Assembly: GCA_964368965.1 (NCBI GenBank)
Contig: CAYJDR010000006.1
Coordinates: forward strand, 1-64,000
Source: CAYJDR01 sp964368965
Lineage (GTDB): Bacteria > Chrysiogenota > Deferribacteres > Deferribacterales > Mucispirillaceae
Direction of reading: 5' to 3'
Length of the DNA stretch: 64,000 nt
Shown: positions 26,147 through 34,721 of the stretch, piece by piece
Layout: every line of letters begins with the position of its first letter
Numbering within the stretch: the first letter of the stretch is position 1
Program-made: the position numbers and the translations under genes
The notes under the pieces: generated by a model
Seen by the model: the letters and a program-made list of their open reading frames with translations, nothing else
What the model was told of the DNA's origin: nothing
Databases searched by the model: none

Positions 26147-26692
26147 ATGCAATTGATCAAACTAACAGCTGACAATTTACACGATATGTGTTCTCCACGC
26201 AGTATCCAACGAGCTGATGCCTACGTTGGCAGTTTTTACGCATGTAACCAAATTGATGAAAAAACAATCGTTGGCAAAATTCGAGGTAACCACGGTGAAT
26301 ACGAAGTTTCACTCACAATGCAAAATGACAATATTGAACAGTATGGTTGTGGTTGCGAAGCTGCTAAAACTGAGATATGCAAACATGTTGCAGCACTTGG
26401 GTTCACTTATGTCGACTCACCATGGCTATTTAGTGGCAAGCGACTCACTAGAAGTGAAATAAACTCACTTGACGACCTTAAATATTATATCGCAACAACT
26501 CCACTAAAAGATTTACTTGTTGATTTAAAAGCGAAAAATATAAACATAAGCGAGGTCGCAGGCCTTCTGAATGTTTCTCCAAGCCAACTTTCAAGCATAG
26601 TAAAGGAAGATTCAGTCGGTAGGTCACACCAATTAACTGAACCAATTAAGATTGCATGCTTGTTTCTACTTGAAAAAAGTTTCACAATTTAA
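26147..26692 (+). CDS. SWIM zinc-finger protein
   Basis: A 181-residue protein with a SWIM zinc motif CxC...CxH at residues 68-80 (Cys68, Cys70, Cys78, His80) preceded by a strand-rich SWIM-type N-terminus. The C-terminal third has a helix-turn-helix-like segment, INISEVAGLLNVSPSQLSSIV (about 140-160, here split for reading), suggesting nucleic-acid binding. The ATG at 26147 is chosen for the GAGGT ribosome site; an upstream in-frame GTG at 26102 lacks one. It is followed by a hairpin terminator. Its partner is unknown; SWIM domains occur with SNF2 helicases, none of which is nearby. Confidence 0.8.
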   Translation: MQLIKLTADNLHDMCSPRSIQRADAYVGSFYACNQIDEKTIVGKIRGNHGEYEVSLTMQNDNIEQYGCGCEAAKTEICKHVAALGFTYVDSPWLFSGKRLTRSEINSLDDLKYYIATTPLKDLLVDLKAKNINISEVAGLLNVSPSQLSSIVKEDSVGRSHQLTEPIKIACLFLLEKSFTI

Positions 26693-26698
26693 TATATT
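26670..26698 (+). promoter_or_regulatory. Promoter of pyrK, inside the end of the SWIM gene
   Basis: TTGAAA (26670-26675), a 17-base spacer and TATATT (26693-26698) form a good promoter. The predicted transcript start, near 26705, falls inside the hairpin at 26703-26723, so the full hairpin forms only on read-through RNA from the upstream gene. This would allow terminator and promoter to overlap. Confidence 0.65.
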
Positions 26699-26702
26699 AT
26701 AA

Positions 26703-26728
26703 ATGCTGTCGATATGGCAGCATTTTTT
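26703..26728 (+). terminator. Terminator between the SWIM gene and pyrK
   Basis: ATGCTGTC (26703-26710) pairs with GGCAGCAT (26716-26723) with one G-T pair and a 5-base loop, followed by T residues to 26728. It lies 10 bases after the SWIM gene stop. Its presence rules out translation of pyrK from the in-frame ATG at 26703. Confidence 0.8.
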
Positions 26729-26750
26729 AAATTACAAGGTGTTACACATT

Positions 26751-27539
26751 ATGACCGCAGAAATTATCTCAAACGTTATGCTTAATGAGAAGTTTGGCTA
26801 CATAGAAATGAAATGTGCTGAGCTTGCAAAAGAGCGTAACCCTGGTAGATTTTTCATGATTTCTACTACTCCTGATAACATATCTTCAGACCCATTACTT
26901 AAAAGACCATTTGCAATATGCGAAGTAAAAAGTGACGATATTGTTACATTTTTATACATGGTTGTCGGTAGGGGAACTAAGCTATTAACTAAATTAGTTA
27001 AAGGCGATGTCCTTTCTATAACTGGCCCAGTAGGCAACTTCTTCAACTATAAGAAAGATGAAAAAGTCGCATTAGTTGCTGGTGGCATCGGGCTTGCACC
27101 AATGATTAACCTCATGAAACCACTAAGAGAAGCAGGGTGCAACATTACTCTATTCTACGGTGGACGCTCTGAAAGCGACCTACTATTAAGAGATAAACTA
27201 ACAGAGCTTAGCGATGAGCAAGTGTTCTCTACAGACGATGGCTCTTTTGGGCATAAAGGTTTCGTTATAACTCCATTTAAAGAGCGTTTACAAGAGTTTG
27301 ACAGAGTTTATGCATGTGGGCCTAATCGTATGCTTAACGCGGTTACAGATATCTGTATTGAGGGTGATAAACCTGTACTTGTATCACTTGACCAACAAAT
27401 GGGCTGTGGTGTTGGCGCATGCTTAGGCTGCCTTATACCAACAGTTGATAAAGCTGGTGAAGTTGTTCAAAAACGTTGCTGTGTTGAAGGACCAGTTTTC
27501 GATGGTAGAGCTGTTCATTGGCAAGAGCTGATAGGGTGA
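26751..27539 (+). CDS. pyrK: Dihydroorotate dehydrogenase electron-transfer subunit
   Basis: FAD and 2Fe-2S subunit that passes electrons from dihydroorotate dehydrogenase B to NAD. The 262-residue protein has the ferredoxin-reductase layout: RPFAI for FAD, VGRGTKLLTKL, GPVGNFF, the NAD-binding VAGGIGLAPMI, and a C-terminal iron-sulfur cluster site with CGVGACLGC and a later CC. AAGGTG stands 9 bases before the ATG at 26751. PyrD follows after 5 bases. Confidence 0.95.
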   Translation: MTAEIISNVMLNEKFGYIEMKCAELAKERNPGRFFMISTTPDNISSDPLLKRPFAICEVKSDDIVTFLYMVVGRGTKLLTKLVKGDVLSITGPVGNFFNYKKDEKVALVAGGIGLAPMINLMKPLREAGCNITLFYGGRSESDLLLRDKLTELSDEQVFSTDDGSFGHKGFVITPFKERLQEFDRVYACGPNRMLNAVTDICIEGDKPVLVSLDQQMGCGVGACLGCLIPTVDKAGEVVQKRCCVEGPVFDGRAVHWQELIG

Positions 27540-27544
27540 GCAAC

Positions 27545-28462
27545 ATGACAGAAAAGTTAAAAACAAACATATGTGGTGTTGAGTTTAAAACACCTGTAAT
27601 AGCTGCTAGTGGTACTTTTGGCTACGGTTTAGAGTATATTAAACATACAGACTTAAATAATGTCGGTGGTGTTGCCGTAAAGGGTATCTCGCTAAACGAA
27701 GCTAAAGGAAACAAAATGCCAAGGCTTGTAGAGACACGTGCAGGCATGTTAAATGCTATCGGTCTACAAAACGTAGGTGTTGAAAAATTTCTATCAGAAA
27801 AACTACCCGTGTTACGTAAATATGATACAAAAGTTATTGTAAACTTCTGGGGTAAAACTATTGATGAATACATCGAAGTTGCAAAAATTTTAGATAACGC
27901 AAATGTCGACATGCTAGAGATGAATATATCTTGCCCTAATGTTAAAGAGGGTGGAATTTCGTTCTCTGCTACTCCTGAAAATACGAGGGAAATAGTTAAA
28001 GCTGTTCGTAAATCTGTCACAAATAAACCATTGGTTGTTAAGCTATCTCCAAATGTTACAAACATTGTAGATTATGCTAAAGTGTGTGAAGCTGAAGGTG
28101 CTGACTGCCTATCACTAATAAACACATTACTAGGTATGGCTATTGACGTTAACACAATGAAACCAATCTTAGCAAATATAACTGGTGGCTTGAGCGGGCC
28201 AGCAATAAAACCAGTCGCTCTTAGAATGGTTTACGAAGTTTTTAAGAATGTCAATATACCAATCATGGGCATGGGTGGCATAAGTAACCATGTTGACGCA
28301 CTTGAGTTTTTCATGGTAGGTGCAAATTTAGTGCAAGTTGGTACTGCGAATTTTGTAGAACCTAACGCTTGTGTCGATGTCGCAGAAGGCATGCAACAAT
28401 TTTTAGAAGAGAAAAACATTAACCATATAAATGATATAGTAGGAAAGGCGGTACAATATTGA
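27545..28462 (+). CDS. pyrD: Dihydroorotate dehydrogenase B, catalytic subunit
   Basis: Oxidises dihydroorotate to orotate in pyrimidine synthesis, with FMN and the partner PyrK. The 305-residue protein has the class 1B signatures: TPVIAASGTFGYG, NAIGLQNVGV, MNISCPNVKEGG where the Cys is the active-site base, and GGLSGPAIKPVALRMV with GMGGISN. The ATG at 27545 is favoured, with GGGTGA upstream; a TTG at 27518 would overlap pyrK. It is cotranscribed with pyrK and overlaps the next gene by 4 bases. Confidence 0.96.
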   Translation: MTEKLKTNICGVEFKTPVIAASGTFGYGLEYIKHTDLNNVGGVAVKGISLNEAKGNKMPRLVETRAGMLNAIGLQNVGVEKFLSEKLPVLRKYDTKVIVNFWGKTIDEYIEVAKILDNANVDMLEMNISCPNVKEGGISFSATPENTREIVKAVRKSVTNKPLVVKLSPNVTNIVDYAKVCEAEGADCLSLINTLLGMAIDVNTMKPILANITGGLSGPAIKPVALRMVYEVFKNVNIPIMGMGGISNHVDALEFFMVGANLVQVGTANFVEPNACVDVAEGMQQFLEEKNINHINDIVGKAVQY

Positions 28463-29334
28463 AATCAGAATTAGTAATATCTAACGGATGGCAAGACTTT
28501 GAGCTAATAGACTCAGGCAATGGGGTTAGGCTCGAAAGGTGGAAAGATTATAAACTACTACGCCCAGATCCAAATGCCGTATGGGCAAGAAGAGAAGGCT
28601 CACACCAAATTGAAATTGATGCGTTCTATAAGCGTAGCTCAAGCGGTGGTGGCGAGTGGCAATACTACCAAGATTTACCTGAATCATGGTATATGTCTTA
28701 TAAAAATATGAACTTCAAAGTTAGACCAACAGGTTTTAAACACACAGGTTTATTCCCTGAGCAGGCAGCTAACTGGGACTTCATCTCTGAAACTACTAAG
28801 TCACTTGGTGTTAAAAACACCTTAAACTTATTTGGCTATACTGGTGCAGCTTCTATCGCAGCAGCGCTTGCTGGCTCTAATGTTTGCCATGTTGATGCAT
28901 CTAAGGGTGCTGTAAACTGGTGTAAAGAGAACGCTAACTTATCAAAAGTACCTGAGGATAAAATCAGGCTGATAGTTGATGACTGCATGAAGTTCATCAA
29001 GCGTGAGGCTAGGCGTGAGAAAGAATATGATGCAATCATCATGGACCCACCATCTTTCGGAAGAGGTGCAAACGGAGAAGTTTGGAAACTACAAGAAGGG
29101 CTATGGGAACTTTTTCAATCGTGTAAAGATATATTATCGAAAAAACCTAAGTATGTATTGATAAACTCATACACTGCAGGGCTTTCACCGTTAGCGTTAT
29201 ACAATATCGCTCAAGACTGCTTTGGTGATATGATAAGCGAAACAGGCTCACTATCGTGTGGTGAGATAGGGCTCCCATTTAGAGATAACGAACGCGTTAT
29301 GCCTTGTGGTATCTATTGTAGAATAATATTTTAA
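28459..29334 (+). CDS. SAM-dependent methyltransferase, RlmI/RlmK-like
   Basis: A 291-residue class I methyltransferase. The SAM-binding motif is in LNLFGYTGAASIAAALAGS (about 120-138), VDASKGAVNWCKENA binds the ribose, and DPPSFGRG (about 197-204) is the catalytic-motif IV of the rRNA/cytosine C5-type RlmI/L family. RRNA methylation is likely; the exact base is unknown. It starts with TTG at 28459, overlapping the pyrD stop by 4 bases (TTGA), so it is translationally coupled. A strong hairpin terminator follows. Confidence 0.85.
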   Translation: MKSELVISNGWQDFELIDSGNGVRLERWKDYKLLRPDPNAVWARREGSHQIEIDAFYKRSSSGGGEWQYYQDLPESWYMSYKNMNFKVRPTGFKHTGLFPEQAANWDFISETTKSLGVKNTLNLFGYTGAASIAAALAGSNVCHVDASKGAVNWCKENANLSKVPEDKIRLIVDDCMKFIKREARREKEYDAIIMDPPSFGRGANGEVWKLQEGLWELFQSCKDILSKKPKYVLINSYTAGLSPLALYNIAQDCFGDMISETGSLSCGEIGLPFRDNERVMPCGIYCRIIF

Positions 29335-29344
29335 GACATTTAAA

Positions 29345-29377
29345 AACCGCTAGTTAATCGCTAGCGGTTCATTTTTT
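29345..29377. terminator. Bidirectional terminator
   Basis: AACCGCTAG (29345-29353) pairs perfectly with CTAGCGGTT (29361-29369); T6 follows on the plus strand and TTTTTA on the minus strand. It ends pyrK-pyrD-methyltransferase and also the flavodoxin gene from the other side. Confidence 0.88.
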
Positions 29378-29783
29378 ATACTAATTTTTCACCTAGAGCT
29401 TTGCAGTCTGCTTGTGCTTCTGCATCTGGCTCAAGCCTACAGATAAATGTATCTAGAATATCACAAGTAGCTTCATCTTCCCATATCCTCATCCATTCGC
29501 CGTCGCCCCAGTCATAAGAGCCAAACAATACAACTTTTTTACCATTAAGTTTAACTTGAACATCTTCCCACATTGGCTGAAATTCGTACTCTTCAAGCAC
29601 TTCATCACCCATAGATGGGCTACCAAATGCAAACGCGTCGTAATTATCTGCATCTTTAATAGAAAACTTATCAACAGGCAAAAGAGCAACATCTGCCCCT
29701 TTAGATTTAGCTCCTTCTGCAACAAACTCCGCCATTGCTTTTGTGTTACCTGTGCCACTCCAATAAATTACTGCAACTTTCAT
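29376..29783 (-). CDS. Flavodoxin
   Basis: A 135-residue short-chain flavodoxin that carries electrons through FMN. The phosphate-binding loop YWSGTGNTKAMA is at about 7-18, AFGSPSMGDEVLEE forms the 50s loop, and FGSYDWGDGEWM the 90s loop. It lies 27 bases after the DUF3793 gene in the same direction, and both probably come from the promoter at 30437-30465. A flavodoxin next to DUF3793 is a recurring pair and often indicates iron-limited expression. Confidence 0.93.
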   Translation of the reverse strand: MKVAVIYWSGTGNTKAMAEFVAEGAKSKGADVALLPVDKFSIKDADNYDAFAFGSPSMGDEVLEEYEFQPMWEDVQVKLNGKKVVLFGSYDWGDGEWMRIWEDEATCDILDTFICRLEPDAEAQADCKALGEKLV

Positions 29784-29810
29784 AATATAATACTCCTTTT
29801 ATTAATAACA

Positions 29811-30401
29811 TTAAGCAACGGTTAGTTGTTTTTTCTTCACAGTAAGTTTGAAAATATCTCTACCGTTGTCCCATAGTTTTTTATAAACTTTCTTACACTT
29901 CTTATATCTAGCAAAGCCTATAGAAGCCTTATCAGCATCACCATAAACTTTCCAACAGCCACACAAATGGTAGTTCATGCCTCTATTGCAGATAAACCCT
30001 TCAACATCTTCAGGAGGGTAGCCTAAAAATAAACCTACTTCATGCGGAAAATTTTCAAAAGAGTTTGTTTTATCAAATGCTTGAAGGCGACCAACTAACC
30101 GTTCAATAGCTTCCGAGCATGTTAGACCATCATAACCGTAGCGATGTAAAATGTTTTTAGCTTTTTCATTAGTCATGTCAACTTTTAACATCTCTTCGCG
30201 GTATGTGTATATCAACGCCGTGTCGGAGTGAGTTCTCAATACCATAATATTAACACGTTTCTCATTAAGTACTTGGTTTAGTTTCGAAATTTGCTTACAC
30301 AAAATATCTTCAGAGCAAAACTTCGCTGTAAACATGTTAGCTGTTTTAATGCCTGCTAACGTCGGAGCACAATGTTCAATTAACTTTCTTTCAATGTTCA
30401 T
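29811..30401 (-). CDS. DUF3793 family protein
   Basis: A 196-residue cytoplasmic protein of the DUF3793 family. Its hallmark is EVGLFLGYPPEDVEGFI (about 125-141), then YHLCGCWKVYGD and the helix with YKKCKKVYKKLW. An N-terminal cysteine segment is also present. Function is not established; members stand next to flavodoxin genes and have been linked by context to iron or haem metabolism. GAGG lies upstream of the ATG. The promoter region carries GTTAGC/GCTAAC repeats (see the operator entry). Confidence 0.85.
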   Translation of the reverse strand: MNIERKLIEHCAPTLAGIKTANMFTAKFCSEDILCKQISKLNQVLNEKRVNIMVLRTHSDTALIYTYREEMLKVDMTNEKAKNILHRYGYDGLTCSEAIERLVGRLQAFDKTNSFENFPHEVGLFLGYPPEDVEGFICNRGMNYHLCGCWKVYGDADKASIGFARYKKCKKVYKKLWDNGRDIFKLTVKKKQLTVA

Positions 30402-30416
30402 ATTAATTACCTCATT

Positions 30417-30465
30417 GTTAGTTTTAGCTAACTATAAAGTTAGCATTTGCTAACCATATTGTCAA
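30417..30465 (-). promoter_or_regulatory. Promoter with GTTAGC/GCTAAC repeats (iron-type operator candidate)
   Basis: On the minus strand TTGACA (30465-30460), a 17-base spacer and TAACTT (30442-30437) precede the DUF3793-flavodoxin pair. Across it lie GCTAAC (30427-30432), GTTAGC (30439-30444) and GCTAAC (30449-30454), giving two perfect inverted repeats that share the middle element, plus a GTTAG at 30417-30421. The motif resembles sites of DtxR/IdeR-type iron repressors, which suits a flavodoxin operon, but the regulator is unproven. Confidence 0.65.
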
Positions 30466-30509
30466 GATAATTTATTTCAGGAATTTAAATTAGAGGAATA
30501 GGGTGATGG

Positions 30510-31079
30510 TTATGATATATGTTCTAGAATTTGCTCTATTGCAGGTTTCGAGATATTACCTATAGATATCACATCAGTCGGCTGGCTATATTCGTTTATA
30601 ATCTTTTCATAAAACACAACACTGTACCAATTACCGGCCTTAAAACCTGAGTTATTAAATGTGGCAACATGTTTAAACCCTAAGCTTGAGTGGAATTTTT
30701 CACTAATATCGTTTGGCACAGTTATACAGCCATAAACATTTCTAAACCCTTGCAGAGTTAATATTTCAATTAGGGCAGTATATAACTTTTTGCCAATACC
30801 TTTTGTCGATTGGGTTTTATCTATGTAGATTGAAGTTTCAGCACACCATTGATATGCAACACGTTCTCTGAATTTTGTAGCATAAGCATAGCCGATGATT
30901 TTGCCATCATCATTAATACATACTATGTATGGATATTGTGCTATAATATTTCTAACGCGTTCTGTAAATGCTTCTTCACTAGGTAACTCATACTCAAAAG
31001 TTATCGAAGTATCAATATATTGCGCATATATTTGCCTTATTTCTAAAGCGTCATTTACAGTAGCTAATCTATAATGCAT
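30510..31079 (-). CDS. GNAT acetyltransferase, phosphinothricin-acetyltransferase-like
   Basis: A 189-residue GNAT enzyme. It begins with MHYRLATVNDALEIRQIY, contains DTSITFEYELPSEEAF typical of the Pat/Bar subgroup, and has the acetyl-CoA loop STKGIGKKLYTALIEI at about 100-115, with LGFKHVATFNNSGFKAG near the end. The substrate may be an amino acid analogue or methionine derivative. GGTGA stands before the ATG at 31079. The frame stays open to 31118, but that region holds the purB terminator. Confidence 0.88.
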   Translation of the reverse strand: MHYRLATVNDALEIRQIYAQYIDTSITFEYELPSEEAFTERVRNIIAQYPYIVCINDDGKIIGYAYATKFRERVAYQWCAETSIYIDKTQSTKGIGKKLYTALIEILTLQGFRNVYGCITVPNDISEKFHSSLGFKHVATFNNSGFKAGNWYSVVFYEKIINEYSQPTDVISIGNISKPAIEQILEHIS

Positions 31080-31091
31080 ATTTATCACCAA

Positions 31092-31116
31092 ATAGAAAAG
31101 GGGGCTCTTAACCCCC
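31092..31116 (-). terminator. Terminator of purB
   Basis: On the minus strand GGGGG (31116-31112) pairs with CCCCC (31104-31100), loop TTAAGAG, followed by TTTTCTATTT. It lies 6 bases after the purB stop. Confidence 0.85.
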
Positions 31117-31122
31117 ATATTG

Positions 31123-32559
31123 TTATACTTTTAAATCAGCACTTCTTGATAAATCAGCGCTAAATTGTGTTAATAATGGATCTATTTCAGCTTCAATAAA
31201 CTCAACTGTCTGCTCAGGAGCACGACCAACAAACTCACGAGGATTCATTAAATGTTCAATCTCTTTTGCATCTAATGGAATTAATTCATCGTTTGCAATG
31301 CGTTCAAGTAAATCGTTATTTAAGCCATCTTGTTTAACACGTAAGCCTGCTGCGATAGAGTGAACACGGATTTGCTCGTGCATTTCTTGTCTGTCAGCAC
31401 CTTTTGTAACAGCTTCCATAATGATATTTTCAGTAGCCATGAATGGCAGTTCTTCTGAAATTCTCTTAGAAATAATTTTCTCATAAACAACTAAACCATT
31501 AGTAATATTGATTAATAATTCTAATATAGAGTCGATGCCTAAGAAGCTTTCAGCGATAGATAAACGCCTGTTCGCAGAGTCATCAAGCGTACGCTCAAAC
31601 CACTGTGTTGCATGAGTGTAGTATGGGTTAGAAGATAATGATATAACATATCTAGCAAGTGAACAAACACGCTCGCTACGCATTGGGTTACGTTTGTAGG
31701 CCATTGCACTAGAGCCGATTTGTGTAGACTCAAACGGTTCTTCAACTTCTTTCAAGTTAGATAAAAGCCTGATATCAGTAGCAAATTTATGTGCAGACTC
31801 TGCAACGCCAGCAAGAACTGCAAGCACACGGCTATCTTGTTTACGAGAGTAAGTTTGGCCAGATACACCAAAAACTCTATCAAAGCCCATTTTCGATGAA
31901 ACTAATTTATCCAACTCACGAACTTTATCATGATTATTGTTGAACAAGTGTAAGAATGATGCTTGAGTACCAGTAGTACCTTTAACACCACGGAAACGCA
32001 TAGTGTTTAATGTATCAAGTAGGTTTTCAATATCCATTAAGAAGTCTTGCATCCATAATGTAGTACGCTTGCCAACTGTAGTTAGCTGTGCTGGTTGGAA
32101 ATGAGTGAAACCAAGCGCTGGCATATCTTTATATGTTATTGCGAACTTTTTCAAATTGCCTAGCACTGTGATAAGCTTACCACGCACAAGCGTAAGCGCT
32201 TCATGCATAACAATAATATCAGTGTTATCGCCAACATAAGCACTAGTAGCGCCTAAATGAATGATAGGCATAGCAGTAGGGCAAACCTTGCCAAAAGTAT
32301 GAACGTGCGCCATAACGTCGTGACGGAATTTCTTTTCCATCTCCCTAGCGTATTCGTAGTCAATACCGTCTACATTCGCTTTCATCTCTGCGATTTGCTC
32401 ATCAGTGATGTTCAAGCCAAGTTCCTTTTCTGACTCAGCAAGAGCTATCCAAAGCTTACGCCATGTAGTAAACTTTTTGTTCGGTGAAAATAGGGCGAGC
32501 ATCTCTTTTGATGCATAACGCTCTTCAAATGGTGTCTTAAATGTGTTGAAATTTTCCAT
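31123..32559 (-). CDS. purB: Adenylosuccinate lyase
   Basis: Splits fumarate from SAICAR and adenylosuccinate in purine synthesis. The 478-residue protein belongs to the fumarase/aspartase superfamily: HDVMAHVHTFG with the active-site His, TSAYVGDNTD, FTHFQPAQLTTVGKR, and the signature loop SSAMAYKRNPMRSER with the catalytic serine (about residues 285-299). It is of the longer PurB subgroup. It lies 9 bases downstream of the amidohydrolase gene, suggesting a HAD phosphatase-amidohydrolase-purB operon in which all three could serve nucleoside metabolism. Confidence 0.96.
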   Translation of the reverse strand: MENFNTFKTPFEERYASKEMLALFSPNKKFTTWRKLWIALAESEKELGLNITDEQIAEMKANVDGIDYEYAREMEKKFRHDVMAHVHTFGKVCPTAMPIIHLGATSAYVGDNTDIIVMHEALTLVRGKLITVLGNLKKFAITYKDMPALGFTHFQPAQLTTVGKRTTLWMQDFLMDIENLLDTLNTMRFRGVKGTTGTQASFLHLFNNNHDKVRELDKLVSSKMGFDRVFGVSGQTYSRKQDSRVLAVLAGVAESAHKFATDIRLLSNLKEVEEPFESTQIGSSAMAYKRNPMRSERVCSLARYVISLSSNPYYTHATQWFERTLDDSANRRLSIAESFLGIDSILELLINITNGLVVYEKIISKRISEELPFMATENIIMEAVTKGADRQEMHEQIRVHSIAAGLRVKQDGLNNDLLERIANDELIPLDAKEIEHLMNPREFVGRAPEQTVEFIEAEIDPLLTQFSADLSRSADLKV

Positions 32560-32568
32560 GTACTTCCC

Positions 32569-33819
32569 TTATGAAATTGATTTTGCAAATAATCTTGCGT
32601 TTTCTTTTACTTTTTGTTCGTCAAATGTCAGTATCTCTTTATCAGCCATAACTTGTTTGCCGTTGATAAAGACATCTGTAATATCAGCAGGTTCCGCAGC
32701 ATAAACTAAATGAGATACTGGGTTGTAAACAGGTGTAACATTTGCATTATCAAACGATAACACAAAGAAATCAGCTTTATAGCCTTGTTTCAATTCACCA
32801 ATGTTATCAAACCCAAGTGCGATACCTGCATTTTTTGTTGCCATATCAAGCACTTGTTGTGCTGGCATAGCTGTTGCATTTTCTTCAATTGCTTTTTGAA
32901 GCTTTGAAGTCATACTCATTTCTTTCAAGACAGATTGGTTGTTGTTACTTGCTGCACCATCAGTTCCGATAGTGATATTTACACCCGTATCAGCCATTTT
33001 TGTAATCGGTGCAAATCCACTAGCAAGCTTTAAGTTACTGCTAATACAATGAGAAACTGAAGCTTTGCCCGCAGCTAATAGGGCAACATCACTATCTGTC
33101 ACATGCACACAATGCGCTAAAATTGTATTTATATCTAACGCTCCCAACTCATGCATAACTTCAGTAGGAGTCATATTATACTTATCTTTTACAATGTTAA
33201 GTTCATCTTTTGTTTCTGCCAGATGTGTATGAATTTGAACATTTTTTCGGGTTGCATATTCAATACAAGCTTTAAAAGACTCATAAGGCACAGTGTATAA
33301 AGCATGCAGAGCAATCGAATAGGTTGCGAACTCTGATGATTTCATATTTTCAAGTTGAGTAATTGCTTTATCAATCGAGCCACCCATAATTCCAAAACAT
33401 GCAATACCACGTATGTTTGCATCATTATATGCTTTAGAAACACTCGCAGGCTCAAAATACATATCATTCAAACAAGTTACGCCAGACCTAATAGACTCTG
33501 CTATTGATAACATAGTTGCATCATATACAAACTGAGGCGAAACGTGCTTCTTTTCAGCTGGCCAGATATGATCATTCAACCATGTCATAAGCGGTAAATC
33601 ATCAGCAAGCCCTCTGAAATAAGACATTCCCAAATGAGTATGAGTGTTTATCAAGCCTGGAAAAATTGCAGAATTATTAAACTTTTTCTGCGTGTAATCT
33701 GCAAACTGAGTAATATCAGTTATGATATCCGTAATGATATCATCATCTACAAGTAGCCAAGAATTATTATGCACTTGGCCATCATAATATATATAGTCCG
33801 CGAAATATGCGTTCTTCAT
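32569..33819 (-). CDS. Amidohydrolase: aminodeoxyfutalosine deaminase or methylthioadenosine/SAH deaminase
   Basis: A 416-residue metal-dependent deaminase of the MtaD/SsnA/MqnX group. Metal ligands are in PGLINTHTHLG (about 54-64), IHTHLAETKDE, LAHCVHVT and GTDGAASNN. The neighbourhood of MDLPLMTWLNDHIWPAE-like residues (here DDLPLMTWLNDHIWP) is typical of adenosine-type substrates. Since mqnD of the futalosine menaquinone route is in this window, deamination of 6-amino-6-deoxyfutalosine is a good candidate activity; sequence alone does not separate it from methylthioadenosine deaminase. Its start overlaps the preceding stop by one base. Confidence 0.82.
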   Translation of the reverse strand: MKNAYFADYIYYDGQVHNNSWLLVDDDIITDIITDITQFADYTQKKFNNSAIFPGLINTHTHLGMSYFRGLADDLPLMTWLNDHIWPAEKKHVSPQFVYDATMLSIAESIRSGVTCLNDMYFEPASVSKAYNDANIRGIACFGIMGGSIDKAITQLENMKSSEFATYSIALHALYTVPYESFKACIEYATRKNVQIHTHLAETKDELNIVKDKYNMTPTEVMHELGALDINTILAHCVHVTDSDVALLAAGKASVSHCISSNLKLASGFAPITKMADTGVNITIGTDGAASNNNQSVLKEMSMTSKLQKAIEENATAMPAQQVLDMATKNAGIALGFDNIGELKQGYKADFFVLSFDNANVTPVYNPVSHLVYAAEPADITDVFINGKQVMADKEILTFDEQKVKENARLFAKSIS

Positions 33820-34514
33820 TATTTCACCTTGGAGTCGATTTTAAAAATATCTAATAACTGCAATGCGTTATCAATGTAAAAGTTAGCTTTTATAGCTTTA
33901 TCAGTGCCACAGCAAGAGGTTTGCAAATTAGCAAGCCCTGATAAATAGCCGTAGTTGCAAATGCATGTATCAACATCTGCATTTACACCTGCTAGTAAAT
34001 CATTCTTACTATCGCCGACCATAAGTGCATTTTCTTTATCAATATCAAGTATTTCCAGTGTTTTTAATATCGGAAAAGCGCTAGGTTTTTTCTCAGCATA
34101 AGTATCACCACCAACGATAACTTCAAACTTGTCCGCAATGTTAAAGTGGTTTAGAATAATGTGCAAAAACTTCTCTGATTTATTCGACACTATAGCAACT
34201 TTTATATCATTAGCAAGTAGGGTGTCTACAACGTCAAGAATGTCATTGTAAAGTGTTGTTGTTTCAGTACATATTGTTGCGTAATGCTCAATAAATTGTT
34301 CAGTAATGCTGTCAGCTTGAGAAAGATCATTACCAGTCGCGTTAAGCGCTTTGTGCAACAATAGTTTTAATCCATCGCCGAGAAGCTCACGAGAAGTTTC
34401 CAAATCGGGCACATTCAATCCATTTTTATTAAATACATGCACTATAGCATTATGAATATCTAAAATAGTATCACATATTGTTCCATCAAAATCTAGTAAG
34501 GCAGCTTTATACAT
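33819..34514 (-). CDS. HAD-superfamily phosphatase, phosphoglycolate phosphatase-like
   Basis: A 231-residue haloacid dehalogenase-type hydrolase. Motif I is LLDFDGTICDT (nucleophile Asp at about 8), motif II VAIVSNKSE, motif III around KKPSAFP, and motif IV VGDSKNDLLAGVNA. A helical cap occupies about 16-85. Phosphoglycolate phosphatase or a nucleotide phosphatase is the usual assignment; the substrate cannot be told from sequence. Its stop overlaps the amidohydrolase ATG (TAATG), and it heads the minus-strand operon that ends with purB. Confidence 0.88.
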   Translation of the reverse strand: MYKAALLDFDGTICDTILDIHNAIVHVFNKNGLNVPDLETSRELLGDGLKLLLHKALNATGNDLSQADSITEQFIEHYATICTETTTLYNDILDVVDTLLANDIKVAIVSNKSEKFLHIILNHFNIADKFEVIVGGDTYAEKKPSAFPILKTLEILDIDKENALMVGDSKNDLLAGVNADVDTCICNYGYLSGLANLQTSCCGTDKAIKANFYIDNALQLLDIFKIDSKVK

Positions 34515-34665
34515 TTTACACCTACAAATATTTAGTTATAAAATAGTCTAATTTCACAAGAAAATCTATAACTTATTTCAAAATGTTAGTGAAAAGTGAC
34601 ATTGAATTGATTTTTACTTATTTATCAGTATGTTGTGAGATAGAAAACCAGCAATAGCCGAAATC

Positions 34666-34721
34666 GCCATTTTAAGCAACTTTTTAAGATTTCGCATACA
34701 ATTATAAGCTAAAATTCGTTA
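34666..34721 (+). repeat. Diverged direct repeat, copy 1
   Basis: About 56 bases from GCCATTTTAAGCAAC to CTAAAATTCGTTA match copy 2 at 35099-35155 in order: GCCAT..TAAGCA, then CTTT, TTT.GCAT, TTATA, CTAAAA and CGTTA, with a few gaps. The likeness is clear but imperfect, roughly two thirds of positions by eye. Confidence 0.55.

Noticed and set aside
26703..26750. Upstream ATG for pyrK at 26703
   Set aside because: The ATG lies in the stem of a terminator hairpin, and the family N-terminus matches the start at 26751.
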